Positions 42,032 through 54,610 of a stretch of DNA of 64,000 nucleotides are shown piece after piece. The stretch is from Hydractinia symbiolongicarpus. Its lineage: Eukaryota; Cnidaria; Hydrozoa; Anthoathecata; Hydractiniidae. The translations under genes were made by a program, and so were the position numbers. A model generated the notes under the pieces. The model was not told the origin of the DNA and made no database searches. It saw nothing but the letters and a program-made list of their open reading frames with translations. Where the stretch lies: the NCBI RefSeq assembly GCF_029227915.1, contig NC_079889.1:2294001-2358000 (forward strand). The letters are read 5' to 3'. Every line of letters begins with the position of its first letter. Position 1 is the first letter of the stretch.

Positions 42032-44604
42032 ATGGCCCTATCGTCTTCATTTCTCAGTCTTGAACAAACAAGTGAAAAATGTTTATTATGTGATGGTTCT
42101 TTTTCGCAAAAAGATTCCCAAAAAAGTTTTTCACAGCAAGGATGGGAGAACTTGAAGAGGATTGCAGAAGAATGGAACTGTATTGATATCGATCGAAATG
42201 ACAAGTATTTCTCTTTTCGTTATGTTCACTCGCGAATTGGTGATGTTATTGAAGCATTTGGTAAAGCTCATAAAAATTGTAGTATTACATTTGGAACGAA
42301 AGTGGAAAACTACAGGAAAAGATACGGAGAAATTAAGACAAGTGTTCTCGAACAAGAATCAGAGGATCTAACAAGTGATGTTCAGACTAGAAGATCACAA
42401 AGAGAAGCCAAAAAAAGAAAACAAATTTGTTTTATTTGTAATGAAAGAAGGGAAACGGACGGTGGATCATATAATCAAGCTGGACTTGGTAGATGCGAAC
42501 AGGAAAGCTCTCGTCAAAGGATTCATGCAAGGACTGAGCTGTTTATTTCTAAACCGACTTACCGATTTCACGAGGCCGCAAAAAGACTGCAGGTATTGCA
42601 AGGTGGACAGTCTTTTGATCTTTATGCCATTGATATTTATTATCATAAAAACTGTTACCTTAAGTATGCAATAAACCAGCCTTCGGGTATTGAAGAAGAA
42701 CAAGAATCTTCGAAAGACAAAGAAAAGCAATTCATAATCGAAGAGTTCTTCAGAATAGTTGGATGGAAAGTAATTGGGAAGAAGGAGGCATATCTTCTCC
42801 ACCAGTTATTATCAGACATAAAGGTTATATGCGAAGAAAATAACTTAGAGCCTGCTTTCATGCACACTGTGTCATTGAAGAGAGAATTGGTGAAGCAATT
42901 TGGATCTGAGATTGATTTTTTTACAACAGGGAAATACGTTATTGTTCATTCGGCGCTCATGAATCCCTGCGAGTATAGCGTTGCAACACTGCTTGGCCAT
43001 GGACTGAGGGATATGGATCACATTCGTTCGTTTGCAAATTTCATCAAGAGCAAAGTCAAAGAGCGAGAGCCAGAAAGTTTACCAAAAACTCCTGATGAAA
43101 TGATCGCAGACTTCAACAAGGGCCCGATGCCTGAATTATACAATATTATATATGCCACGATGTATCCGAATTTTAAGACCAATGATGAAGGTTATGCCAT
43201 TACGCAGTCAAGTAACATTGCCAATAAGATTTGGTCAATAGCATCAGATTGGCAGTCGCTAATCACTCGCCAGAAGAATGTAAAACAAGCCATGCTAGGA
43301 CTGACAATACACAGACTTACTGGTAGTAAAGAGGCAGCCGCACATCTTCACAATCTTGGCCATTCAATTTCGTACAATGAAATCAGAAAATACAATGATG
43401 CATGGTCCTCCGCTCAGATTGAAGTACACAAACGTTTTGTGAAAGGATACCCTCTACATTCGACCATTGATAACAATGATGGCCGCCAGGAAACTCTTAC
43501 CGGTGTTGGAACCACTCATGATACGAACAGCACACTGTTTCAGCCATTTATTCCAGGTAAATTTTTGTAGATTTTCTAGATTCTGTTTCTGATGTATAGA
43601 CTTGAGCAGATTCCAGATTTATGAACAAATAAATACCCTAATTTTGATTTATTACAGGTGACAGCATTCTTCATGAAACGAAATCAACAATTCAAGAACT
43701 AGTTCCTTGTGAGGAAATTGTTACTAACAATATTGAAGAATATCATCTTGGTGCGAGAGCAGATCCTCTTGCATTTCCCGCTTATCAGGATGATGAAGGC
43801 ACAGAGCTCCTTGAAGAAAGCTTTCGCAGAGATGTAGCGTGGTCATTAGCAAGTGGTCTGCCTGCTACTGACGGTGAACCTGATTTACCAATGTTGGGGT
43901 CTTGGACTGCTTTCAATAGAAAGGTTTCTGATCGCAAGCAGAAAAAATCGCTCATTGAATACATGCCTGTAATAAATCAACCACCCGATATTTCAGTATG
44001 CAAGAACTATCTTGACACCCTCAAACATGTAATGGATGATCTTGGATTAAAACATATTTTCGCCCACGCAGACGAAGAGGTATATGCCAGGCTTGTGCAG
44101 ATAATATGGAAGAATAGCGATCTCTATAAGAATATCATTGTCCTTATGGGTGGCTTTCACCAATTACGTGTTCGCCAGCGATTAATCTTTAAGAGGCATT
44201 CGTGTATTGGCTACAAAGATTGGTTTGTTGACGCAGGGACAATTTCTGCTGGTTCTGTAGATCAAGCATTTGCAGGGAAGCATTACTATCGGTGTATGCA
44301 AATTCTGAAAGAGTCATTCGCTGCTCTTGTCCAGTATCGTACAGAACAACTACGGGACAACTACGCGTCTTTATCTGATGGTCTGCGTGAGAGCCTAAAG
44401 CAAACGGAACCTTCGCAGAAAAGGAAAAAAGTCACTCCCCGAGGGACGAAAAGAAGTAACGACACAAGCGACGACATGGAACAGAGAGAAAGCAGTGCTA
44501 TGAATGAAACGGAAGGAGCTTCAGATAGTTCTGATTGGGAAAAAGACTTTACGACATCAGAAGAAGAAAAAACGGACTCTTCTGACAGTGACTATTTACC
44601 TTAG
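42032..44604 (+). CDS. putative transposase of the TIR element, one intron, 823 aa
   Basis: Exon 1 is 42032-43556, intron 43557-43657 (GT-AG), exon 2 43658-44604; the join keeps frame and gives 823 aa without a stop. Two zinc-binding-like sets are visible: C17-x2-C20 with H80-x2-C83, and C133-x2-C136 with H205-x2-C208 (YHKNCYLKYA), linked by a basic stretch (RRSQREAKKRKQ). The middle carries LTIHRLTGSKEAAAHLHNLG, and a conserved block IDNNDGRQET-LTGVGTTHDTN near 479-499. Exon 2 has FAHADEEVYARLVQIIW (about 643-659), LMGGFHQLRV and AGKHYYRCM, and ends in an acidic Ser/Asp-rich tail. D480 and D647 are candidate catalytic acids, which is speculation. The same block order is known to me from multicopy uncharacterised cnidarian and mollusc proteins, perhaps the DUF6589 group; I cannot verify this. 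Confidence 0.8.
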
Positions 44605-44797
44605 ATCATTTTTGTACATAATAGCGTTGCAGCGTTTGGTTTCGTGTAGTTGAGTACTTAATCGTTTATTCCAGGCATCGCATTTCAGCGTGATATGCTA
44701 TCTTAAAAGTAAAGAGAGAAAATTTTGGGAAGAGTTAAGTCAGTTCTATTTGCATAGCCCAATCCGAATAACGACTTTAAAGAATAAAATTTGCGGA

Positions 44798-45100
44798 CGC
44801 TGCGGAGGAGGAAAATTTCAAATATGTAGCAGACTAATAAAACTGTATATCATTCAAAAGGTCTTATTTAGACGATGCCAAATATGCCATTTTTAAGTTT
44901 ATATTTTATACCGTTCACGAGTTATCGCAGGATTTGTGCACAATTTTTGCCGCATTTGACGCCATCAGTCACGTGACGCCGGAAGTTTTCCCGGAAAGGT
45001 ATTCGGTGGTTTTTTGAAGCTTCCTACCTAATCTATCAGATTCCACAATAAAAAGTTAAATTAGGCATTTTGTTAGATTGCTAGACTATATGCCCTGTCT
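44798..45100 (-). repeat. right terminal inverted repeat, 303 bp
   Basis: Inverse of 41351-41653. It begins about 190 bp after the stop codon, so it also forms the 3' end of any transcript. An AATAAA-like signal (agactaataaaactg) lies inside it near 44830. Confidence 0.95.
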
Positions 45101-45254
45101 AAAGTTAAATGAAATGAAACATTTAATAAAATAAGACCAAGTAACATATTAAGCGGATACACAATCTATTTTGTGCAAATCAATTTATTGAATGCGACAA
45201 ATTTGATATTGTGCTACTAAACGATTCAATAAACTCGATCCCCGCAATTTTAGA

Positions 45255-45410
45255 AGAATTGCGTGTAATAAACAGACCACTCAAAAGGTCAAGGATTCAA
45301 GAAATTATACACAATTCGGAACAACATAGACATCTAGGCAACTTTCTTATGAATAATTATTTTTTAATGATAAATTGCTACCTTTTTATTTTTGTTTTCT
45401 AAAAAATAAA
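45255..45410 (+). repeat. dispersed repeat, copy 1 (copy 2 at 48367-48500)
   Basis: 'taataaacagaccactcaaaaggtcaagg', 'cagaacaacata.acatcta' and 'tatgaataat' recur in the same order at 48367-48500 (taataaacagaccactcagaagatcaagg...). Diverged; non-coding. Confidence 0.7.
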
Positions 45411-46438
45411 AATTAGCCTTCAGTTGGCGGTAAAATAAGCTACGATCTGTAAAATATAATAAATATCAGTAAATCGACAGTTTGTGTTGACGAGGGAACA
45501 GAGACAACATGAGGGGTTGTATTTCTTAAAAAAAGCTATGTTAATGACTTTAAGAAGGTTTTTAATACCTCTGAAAAGATTTTGTTGCTTCAACTGGCTT
45601 TATGTGCAATAAAATTTCGAAGGATAGCCAGCTAGTTCAAAAAGTTTAAAGTTTATTTTATGTCCTATATGATATTTAAGATGATTGAAGTTGTTGTTTT
45701 TGTCCTCAGTGATTATAAAATTTTCCACCGTCATTAGCTTGACTTTCGTGTAAGTCACTGAAGTCGAAAACTAACAGCCGTTTCGAAGCCCCTTTAAATT
45801 CTGTGGTTATAATGTCACAACTTTTTTTGTATGTTGAAGCCGATAACAAAAGGAGCGGGCAAGATTACTGTCGACCGATAAGATGAAATTCATCAAAAAT
45901 AACCCTAACCCTAAGGATTCTGATGAGCTGCTCTTGGCGTAAAAAAGTATAAACTTTGGGGATGAGCTTAGACAAACTCCCACAATTTCCCGAACTGCGA
46001 AATAGTACTTTCAATTTTGCTGATTTAGCCACAAAAAAGACAATTAATGGAGTTGAGGGAGTTTATTATAAGTCTCTTCGAGAACTGTAGGTTTGTTGGC
46101 TGTAACATTCTGCAGCATTATAATAGTTAAAACAGTTGCAGCTTTTCTCGGAGAAATTGGAGTTTTTTTTATAAAACTCCAAACTTCCCCAAAGGACCTT
46201 ATGGTTTTTGCGGTGTTTTTTTAGAAAGTTGGCAACCTGTATTTTTCCTAATAAATCTTAGAAGTATATTTTAAAAATATTTCATCAATAGGTAAGTTGA
46301 ACAATTATTCAAAAAACATAGGGGTTGTTTCTACAAACCAATAGATGATTTTCAGTGGGTCAACCATCATTCAAAAAAAAAATCTTATGCCACTTTTTAT
46401 TTTTCATGTTTGCTGCTGCTATATAGCTCTTAGCTGGG

Positions 46439-46547
46439 CAGGTCAGCACAAAATATGTTCCAGCTAGGTAAAATGCAGGTCAGCACAAAATATGTTCCAG
46501 CTAGGTAAAATGCAGGTCAGCACAAAATATGTTCCAGCTAGGTAACA
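46439..46547 (+). repeat. 36-bp tandem repeat, three copies
   Basis: 'caggtcagcacaaaatatg' plus 'ttccagctaggtaaaatg' occurs three times in a row with almost no divergence, so the expansion is recent. Confidence 0.95.
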
Positions 46548-48366
46548 TTATCTTCTTACTTTTAAGCAGCTACTAGCTATCAATAGTAAAATAATTCTTA
46601 CATAAAAAGGGTGAAAAACACTTTTGGATTTTCGCCATGTCTGCAATTTGACCACGGAACGTTCGGTTCACTCGAAGAATACACTCTATTTGTTAGCGGC
46701 TTGAGAGCTCATCAAAATATTTGCGATGCGTGTTCAGATAGGTCAATGAGTTTGTAGAGAATGAAACAAGACGTTTTCATTGGCTTGAGGGAAAATTAAA
46801 ATTTTTCTGGTTCCTCAAATTATTTAGTCTACATAACAAAATCTAAGTTGCGTCCGGGTTCTGCGCTGTCTCTACTAATATACACGTATATAGGTGGAAT
46901 TTAGGTCGTTTAAATTGAGGTCCGTCAGGGTCAATGGTTGGTTTTTAGCAGCCGTAATTTTGGACGATCAAATCTACACGCTACGACCTGCGGTCAGAAA
47001 AGTTAGATTTGTAAAGAGCTTTCAATCGTAACAAAACTTGACTTCTTCCCTAATTTTCTGGCTTGTTTCCACGTTTTAAGGTTTCAACAAGTTTACTTCG
47101 TCCTGAAAAAGCTAAAGATTTTACCTCGCGTGGCAGGAAACAAAAAATACTTTGCTATAAACGGGCTGAAAATAAATATACGCTTAAATTTGAAATTCGT
47201 TATTCTTTCAGGATATTTTCAGGGCTATAAAGAATTAAATTTTATGAAAAAATATTTTTAAGGTTGCAGCTATAAAAAATAAAATTTTATGAAAAAAACA
47301 CTCAAAATAAGACATACAATTCCAATCTATGTAATTTTCGAACAACTTTCTGTGCAAACAACATTTAATGACTGACCGGGATTTTTTTGTTTTGTTTTTT
47401 TACAAAATTAACACAGGCGCTGATTGAATTTACAACCATTTGGTTTTGGTAAAAGATCAACGATCTTAAAATTTGTAATGATGACCTCAATGCGAAAGTT
47501 ATTTCCCTTGTATTCATTGACGTCAACTATGAGCCAAAACTATATTAATTCACCTTGCCCTACAAAAATAACTTTAAAGCCACCTAACACGTCCTAGGAT
47601 AGAAACCAGGCTTTCTAGACATTTGCTATCCATTAAGGCAGTATAACTCCATTGGGAAATGTCAAATGGTAAAATGCTATGTTTTTTAAAAAGTTAAGCA
47701 GGATAAAGAAATATGACTGACGAAAATGGAGCCATCAGAATATGTTTGACGCAAATGGACGCATAAAATATTTTTTCAGCCGATGTATTTATTTGGAACT
47801 GTGCAGGTATGTAACTTGTTGATTTTGTTGCTTCGAGGATAAAAAAGCAGATATTATCTGCATCAACGTGTTCTGAATCATTTTTACACACACTACGTAT
47901 GGAAATGAAAAAAACATGGGGTAGTGTTTGGAGTGGTAGTTTTATTTTACAGACCAGATAATTATGTGCTCTCATTAATAGTGATCAATTATACACAGCA
48001 ACTCAGTGTAGCAAAGGCATCTGGTCTGTAAATTATTATGTAAAAATTTAAATGTGGCGGACCGAAGGTAAAAGTGAAGCTTTGTTTTAACAAATTGGTG
48101 CCAAATTCGGAATGTTAAGTAAACTAATAGCCGTCGTATTGTTTATTTACAAAATATATGCTTTGAATATTAACATTAGCTACCCAAACCACTACCCCAA
48201 ATGTTGCCTCAATGGGGTATCCAATGTTTTCAATTAACTCCACTACGTATAAAAAAAGAAAGGGAAGCCCTCTAGATGAGGTTGTTTCTTTTTATATTTA
48301 AAGGGGTCCTGGTTTGATTTTCTGGTTGTTTTTTAATAAGCTCAATCTTCGAAATTTCCGGAAAAT

Positions 48367-48500
48367 GGTGTATAATAAACAGACCACTCAGAAGATCAAG
48401 GTGCATAAATTTGAGCAAGCTTCAGAACCACATTGACGTCTATACAACCTGCGTATGAATAATATGGTCCTTTTTTATTTTTATATTCTAAAAAGTATAT
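48367..48500 (+). repeat. dispersed repeat, copy 2
   Basis: Related to 45255-45410 and in the same orientation, 3.1 kb away. Confidence 0.65.
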
Positions 48501-49466
48501 AAGTATATAATAAATATATAATAAATATTTTTTAGTCAAAAGTATATAGCTACTCTGCTAATCTGATTTTGGAATTAGTCTGGGTAGTTAGAAACAGTGA
48601 CCTATGTAGCTATCCCTGTCTACCCGTTTTTAGTAATATAAAATTGTAAGTTTAAGGTGGGAGGATTTGATAATCGGTTTTCGTTTTTGAAAACTTTAGT
48701 TTTCCCAACCTTCTGGATGCTGCATCATGGAATTTTCTCCCACATGTTTTTAACGACATGTTGCATTTAATCATTGATTTTATCTGATCGTAAGGGACCA
48801 GCAGCAACAAAGCAGGTATCTTAGAGGGCAGATGTCCTTACAAAACGTGCCATGCTTATCAACTATATGCCAGAAAACATACCACACTTGTCGGCCATAT
48901 GACGAAAATATGCATTCCAGACAATAACACGTCGCAGTTTTACATAAAAAAAATTTCAAATGACCAAGTACAATACGACACCACATTTTTTTTTCTTTTT
49001 TAAACATCGTTGTTAAGGTGGTATGTATATCTGTCTAAAAATTTAAAGCGTATGACACCAAAAAAATGTTTAGCTATTGTGATTTTGAGGGCTCAGAAGA
49101 GGTTCGCTCGGTCGCGGTCGTCATTAAAAAGAACAAATATTTTTTTCAAGAAAAGTTGCTTTATTTTTTATGTCAAGCATCTCGCATAGTCGAATTTAGC
49201 TGCCGTTATATTTAATCATCCACTCAAACTACATTATCGGCTTTTATACGCCGGCCTCTATTTCTGCCTCTCAAGAAATTTAGTGTAACGCCCACCACCC
49301 GGCAGAAATTAACACCCTTTTATAAGCGTGTGGATTGAAAATTCCCCTTTCTATTGTATGAGAGAGATCACGCGTAAAGATAAATAGAAACGATTTTTTA
49401 TGCACAATGTCATTAAAAAAAAAAAACATTTCAGCATGTGTTTCTCTACACTTTTTTACGGCATAT

Positions 49467-49706
49467 TAAGGGGGATTTTCACGAAGCGAATTCAACGGCG
49501 TATTCGACGGCGAGGTGTATCTGAGCATGCGCAGTTTTGTTTGTTATGATTTTGGATCGAAATATAGACCAATCAGAACGCAGTTAATCAATGTAAACAA
49601 TGAATTTGGCGTCTAATTTATTTTGTCGTGAAAATTAAAAAGCGAATTCGCCATCGAATTCGCTGTCGAATTCGCCGTTCAATTCGCTTCGTGAAAATCC
49701 CCTTTA
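49467..49706. mobile_element. 236-bp MITE with TA duplication
   Basis: The left end AGGGGGATTTTCACGAAGCG (from 49469) is matched by the complement of the right end, AAGGGGATTTTCACGAAGCG (to 49704), and similarity continues inward through gaattc.acggcg. TA flanks both sides. The interior carries several gcgaattcg(c/a) motifs. The size and TA duplication suggest a Tc1/mariner-type non-autonomous element; the class is inference. Confidence 0.8.
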
Positions 49707-50640
49707 GTGTTGCAAACAAACCAGTTCTTTTTTTAAAAGTGCAACCATCCAGCGTTTTTCACACACCTCAAGTGGGCCCACATTGTGCATGTATCACATA
49801 CAACCATTTTTTTTCTATTAACTATGATACAACACAGTTGATCATGTGACTTCTGCCAGAGTCATCATCATCCTTATTTCACTCTTCACCGTCATGATTA
49901 GGCGATTAAAAATTAATTGAATATTACGGTTTAACCAATTCAAATAAGTTAAAATTTTCTTTCAATGGAAGTTCGGTCGGAGGACACTAACCAGACTTTT
50001 ATTTGTGTTGTCATTGAACGTTGTTACCCTTTTTTTGCTGAACGTGAAAAAATACAGTTTCATAAAAAATTTGCATCGATTTGTCTCTTGTTGATAAATT
50101 CCCTCTTCAATTAATTATAGTAATGGGAAAGAAACCTGGTGTTAATTCAAGTTTGTAATAAAATTGTATTCGTGCCTATTATTATTCAAATGTTCTCTTT
50201 TTCAGATCAGCCGTTATCAAAACATCGACCATCACCATTTTAAGAAATATTGAGCGAGAGAGTAAAGTTTTGAACACCTAAATGCTGAAACATTCAAACG
50301 CTAATCGTGAACTAATGACTATTTAGTTCATACCTTGTTCCAAAGTTATTATATTCGAATCATCAAATTTATATAACTAACAAGTTTTTTTATTACAGAA
50401 TTTCTTGAATTTTCTAGAATAATTTCAAAGGTATTGAGTTAAAGATTTTATGTTTTTTAAAAATATTACTATGTGGTAAATCTGTAATTTTAATGTTTTC
50501 TTTTTTCAATTTTAGAAATTTGCCTAAGTGTTCTTAAATTTTTATTTGTTGAGCCTGGAATAAAATTTCAGCGTTGAAAGATATTTCTAATGTTATTTTT
50601 CATAAGAAAGGAGAAAATCGGTAAAATTTCAGCCTTCATT
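49707..50640. other. intergenic, nothing recognised
   Basis: AT-rich, no gene seen. Confidence 0.4.
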
Positions 50641-50659
50641 GTTCATTGTTCTTATTTTG

Positions 50660-53392
50660 TTTGTAGTGTAGTGCACTACACTACACTACACTACACAACA
50701 CGACACGAAACTACACTGCACTACACGACGCGACGCGACACACTACACTGCACATTCAACTACACTACACATTTAACTACAACTACACATTCAACTACAC
50801 TACACATTCAACTACACTGCACATTCAACTACACTACACATTCAACTACACTACACATTCAACTACACTACACATTCAACTACACTACACATTCAACTAC
50901 ACTACACATTCAACTACACTACACATTCAACTACAACTACACATTCAACTACACTACACATTCAACTACACTGCACATTCAACTACACTACACATTCAAC
51001 TACACTACACATTCAACTACACTACACATTCAACTACACTGCACATTCAACTACACTGCACATTCAACAACACTACACATTCAACTCCACTGGACATTCA
51101 ACTACACTACACATTCATTTACACTACACATTCAACTACACTGCAAATTCAACTACACTACACATTCATTTACACTACACATTCAACTACACTGCAAATT
51201 CAACTACACTACACATTCAACTACACTGCAAATTCAACTACACTGCAAATTCAACTACACTACACATTCAACTACACTGCACATTCAACTACACTACACA
51301 TTCAACTACACTACACATTCAACTACACTACACATTCAACTACACTACACATTCAACTACACTGCAAATTCAACTACACTGCAAATTCAACTACACTACA
51401 CATTCAACTACACTACACATTCAACTACACTACACATTCAACTACACTGCACATTCAACTACACTGCACATTCAACTACACTACACATTCAACTACACTA
51501 CACATTCAACTACAATACACATTCAACTACACTGCACGTTCAACTACACTACACATTCAACTACACTACACATTCAACTACACTACACATTCATTTACAC
51601 TACACATTCAACTACACTACACATTCAACTACAATACACATTCAACTACACTGCACGTTCAACTACACTACACATTCAACAACACTACACATTCAAATAC
51701 ACTACACATTCATTTACACTACACATTCAACTACACTGCAAATTCAACTACACTGCAAATTCAACTACACTGCACATTCAACTACACTGCACATTCAACT
51801 ACACTGCAAATTCAACTACACTACACATTCAACTCCACTGGACATTCAACTACACTACACATTCAACTACACTACACATTCAACTACACTGCACATTCAA
51901 CTACACTACACATTCAACTACACTGCAAATTCAACTACACTGCACATTCAACTACACTGCACATTCAACTACACTACACATTCAACTACACTGCAAATTC
52001 AACTACACTACACATTCAACTACACTACACATTCAACTACACTACACATTCAACTACACTGCAAATTCAACTACACTACACATTCAACTACACTGCACAT
52101 TCAACTACACTGCACATTCAACTACACTACACATTCAACTACACTACACATTCAACTACACTACACATTCAACTACACTGCAAATTCAACTACACTACAC
52201 ATTCAACTACACTGCACATTCAACTGCACTGCACATTCAACAACACTACACATTCAACTCCACTGGACATTCAACTACACTACACATTCATTTACACTAC
52301 ACATTCAACTACACTGCACATTCAACTACACTGCACATTCAACTACACTACACATTCAACAAAACTGCACATTCAACTACACTACACATTCAACAACACT
52401 ACACATTCAACTCCACTGGACATTCAACTACACTGGACATTCAACTACACTGGACATTCAACTACACTGCACATTCAACTACACTGCACATTCAACTACA
52501 CTGCACATTCAACTACACTGGACATTCAACTACACTGGACATTCAACTACACTGGACATTCAACTACACTACACATTCATTTACACTACACATTATTTAC
52601 ACTACACATTCAACTACACTGCACATTCAACTACACTGGACATTCAACTACACTGGACATTCAACAACACTACACATTCAACTACACTGGACATTCAACT
52701 CCACTACACATTCATTTACACTACACATTCAACTACACTGCAAATTCAACTACACTGCACATTCAACTACACTGCAAATTCAACTACACTGCAAATTCAA
52801 CTACACTGCACATTCAACTACACTGCAAATTCAACTACACTGCACATTCAACTACACTGCAAATTCAACTACACTACACATTCAACTACACTGCACATTC
52901 AACTACACTACACATTCAACTACACTGCAAATTCAACTACACTACACATTCAACTCCACTGCAAATTCAACTACACTACACATTCAACTACACTGCAAAT
53001 TCAACTACACTACACATTCAACTACACTGCACATTCAACTACACTACACATTCAACTACACTGCAAATTCAACTACACTACACATTCAACTACACTGCAA
53101 ATTCAACTACACTACACATTCAACTACACTGCAAATTCAACTACACTACACATTCAACTACACTACACATTCAACTACACTACACATTCAACTACACTGC
53201 AAATTCAACTACACTGCAAATTCAACTACACTGCACATTCAACTACACTGCACATTCAACTACACTACACATTCAACTACACTACACATTCAACTACACT
53301 ACACATTCAACTCCACTGGACATTCAACTACACTACACATTCAACTACACTACACATTCAACTACACTGTACATTCAACTACACTGCACATT
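50660..53392 (+). repeat. 17-bp minisatellite, about 155 copies
   Basis: From about 50741 the unit acattcaactacactac repeats with few variants (actgc, actgg, caaattc, ttcattt, aacaacact). It is preceded by shorter ctacacta repeats with acgacgcgacac interruptions. The plus strand is nearly free of G. Because 17 is not a multiple of 3 and the unit lacks stops in all frames, the whole array is open for 947 codons as a 51-bp, 17-residue repeat (HSTTLHIQLHYTFNYTT). I regard that frame as an artefact. Confidence 0.95.
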
Positions 53393-53399
53393 TTATTCT

Positions 53400-54010
53400 A
53401 TTTTGGAAAATTCAGTTGAAAGTTATGCGTTAATACTATTTCTGAGTGTTAAATATACAGAGATACAAAAAGGGACGAACCTCCTTTTAATTCTGAAAAA
53501 CAAATAATTTTCTCACTTCTTGAACTTTAAACAATTGTGTTTAAGCGTCAATAGGAATATTATTCCGCATTAAGAGAATATCAAAAAGAATTGCTAGAAA
53601 TTTCAGATTCTAAATTGTTCTTATTTTGTGACAAAATTCAGACTCGGGTTGTTAGTTGTACAAAAAAAATTTGTTCTTATCTTTCAACAAAATAAAAGGG
53701 TCGTGTTCTATACAGTTGCTCTTACAAAAAAACCGCGTAGTTCTGTCACATTTCCTAGAACTTCCTGAAAGAAATTTATATATATGAAAATTTGTCGCCG
53801 TTGTGTTTTATTTAACGTATTTTAGACATTCACACATTTTGGAGTACATTGTCACTATATGAAAATATATTTTTGTGATTTAAATTCTGCGATGAGTTGT
53901 TCCAAATTTTATTAGCTGAAATATTGCATTTAATTCGTCGCTGGTTCTTAATAAATAAATTGTGCTTGCAATGTGCGTGACTGTTTCGCAACCTTTTTTA
54001 ATTGCTAGAA
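53400..54010. other. intergenic, nothing recognised
   Basis: No supportable gene or repeat was seen in this stretch. Confidence 0.4.
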
Positions 54011-54013
54011 ATG

Positions 54014-54415
54014 CTATGTTGTATGGGAAATCACAGATGGGAGAAAACCGGAGAATCCAGGGTTTCCTTGTAAGTTAAACTTGAAGGTATAGACGGTGTT
54101 TACGATTGCAGCCGAAATAGCGACTAAGGATAGCGTAGTTAACGCAAGAAACATCAAGACAGTGTCATTCGTGTCCACAACGGCAGCCGAAATAGCGACT
54201 AAGAATGGCGTAGTTGACACAAGAAACATTAAGACAATGTTATTAGAGTCAACGACGGCAACCGAAATAGCGATTAAGGATGGTGTAATTGACGCAAGAA
54301 ACATCAAGACAATGTTTTTGGTGTTAACAACGGCAACCGAAATAGCGACAAAGTAAGGCGTAGTTGACAGAAGAAACATCAAACAAAGGTATTTGGTAAC
54401 CACGACGGATACCAA
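54014..54415 (-). CDS. hypothetical membrane protein made of 25-aa hydrophobic repeats
   Basis: The minus-strand frame of about 133 codons has four units of the form LMFL-STTP--VAISVAVV-T, each long enough for one membrane helix, followed by a short C-terminal tail ending GFLPSVISHTT. The frame opens with TTG at 54415; the first ATG is inside the first unit, so an upstream exon or a shorter start is needed. All four units are open and stay hydrophobic on this strand, whereas the plus-strand frame meets a stop in the fourth unit. That favours the minus frame but does not prove it. No family recognised; it could simply be a minisatellite. Confidence 0.3.
   Translation of the reverse strand: MVSVVVTKYLCLMFLLSTTPYFVAISVAVVNTKNIVLMFLASITPSLIAISVAVVDSNNIVLMFLVSTTPFLVAISAAVVDTNDTVLMFLALTTLSLVAISAAIVNTVYTFKFNLQGNPGFSGFLPSVISHTT
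54110..54409. repeat. 75-bp tandem repeat, four copies
   Basis: Units begin 'gcagccgaaatagcgactaa' or 'gcaaccgaaatagcgattaa' and contain 'gacgcaagaaacatcaagac'. The period is exactly 75 bp, a multiple of three, with 10-20% divergence between units. Confidence 0.9.
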
Positions 54416-54610
54416 AATTGCTCCATATCAACTTTGTGTTTGATTTGTAAGTTTATACTTTTCATCCAGTTCTTTCTTTTCTTGTGAAACCAGATAAGTA
54501 TTGATCAGCAACTTATAGTCGTATTCAATTCCGATTGGGTAAAATCGGCAAAGATTTAAAAATGTTTTAAGAAATAACAATAAGTTAATAAAAATATCAT
54601 GTTCTGGTAT

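Larger units (their letters stand above)
41350..45101 (+). mobile_element. complete DNA transposon with 303-bp TIRs
   Basis: Long terminal inverted repeats bracket a single spliced gene. The outermost bases read TAGACAGGGCATATAG on both strands. AAG flanks both sides (41347-41349 and 45102-45104), a possible 3-bp target duplication. Alternatively, the 9-bp direct repeat TTAAATGAA at 41336-41344 and 45105-45113 may be the duplication, with slightly offset ends. By eye the TIRs differ at one base (gcatcgg/gcatcgt), which implies a recent insertion. The superfamily is not assigned with confidence. Confidence 0.9.
45411..49460. other. intergenic, repeats only
   Basis: No coding sequence supported. 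It contains a 3x tandem repeat, the second copy of a dispersed repeat, a short aaccctaaccctaa at about 45900 and several poly-A/T tracts. Confidence 0.4.

Noticed and set aside
50590-53433. 947-codon open frame over the 17-bp array
   Set aside because: The unit has no stop in any frame and 17 is not divisible by 3, so the array is open automatically. The repeat HSTTLHIQLHYTFNYTT resembles no protein I know.
54096-54356. Plus-strand frame over the 75-bp repeats
   Set aside because: It contains a stop in the fourth unit and encodes no recognisable protein; the opposite strand is the better candidate.
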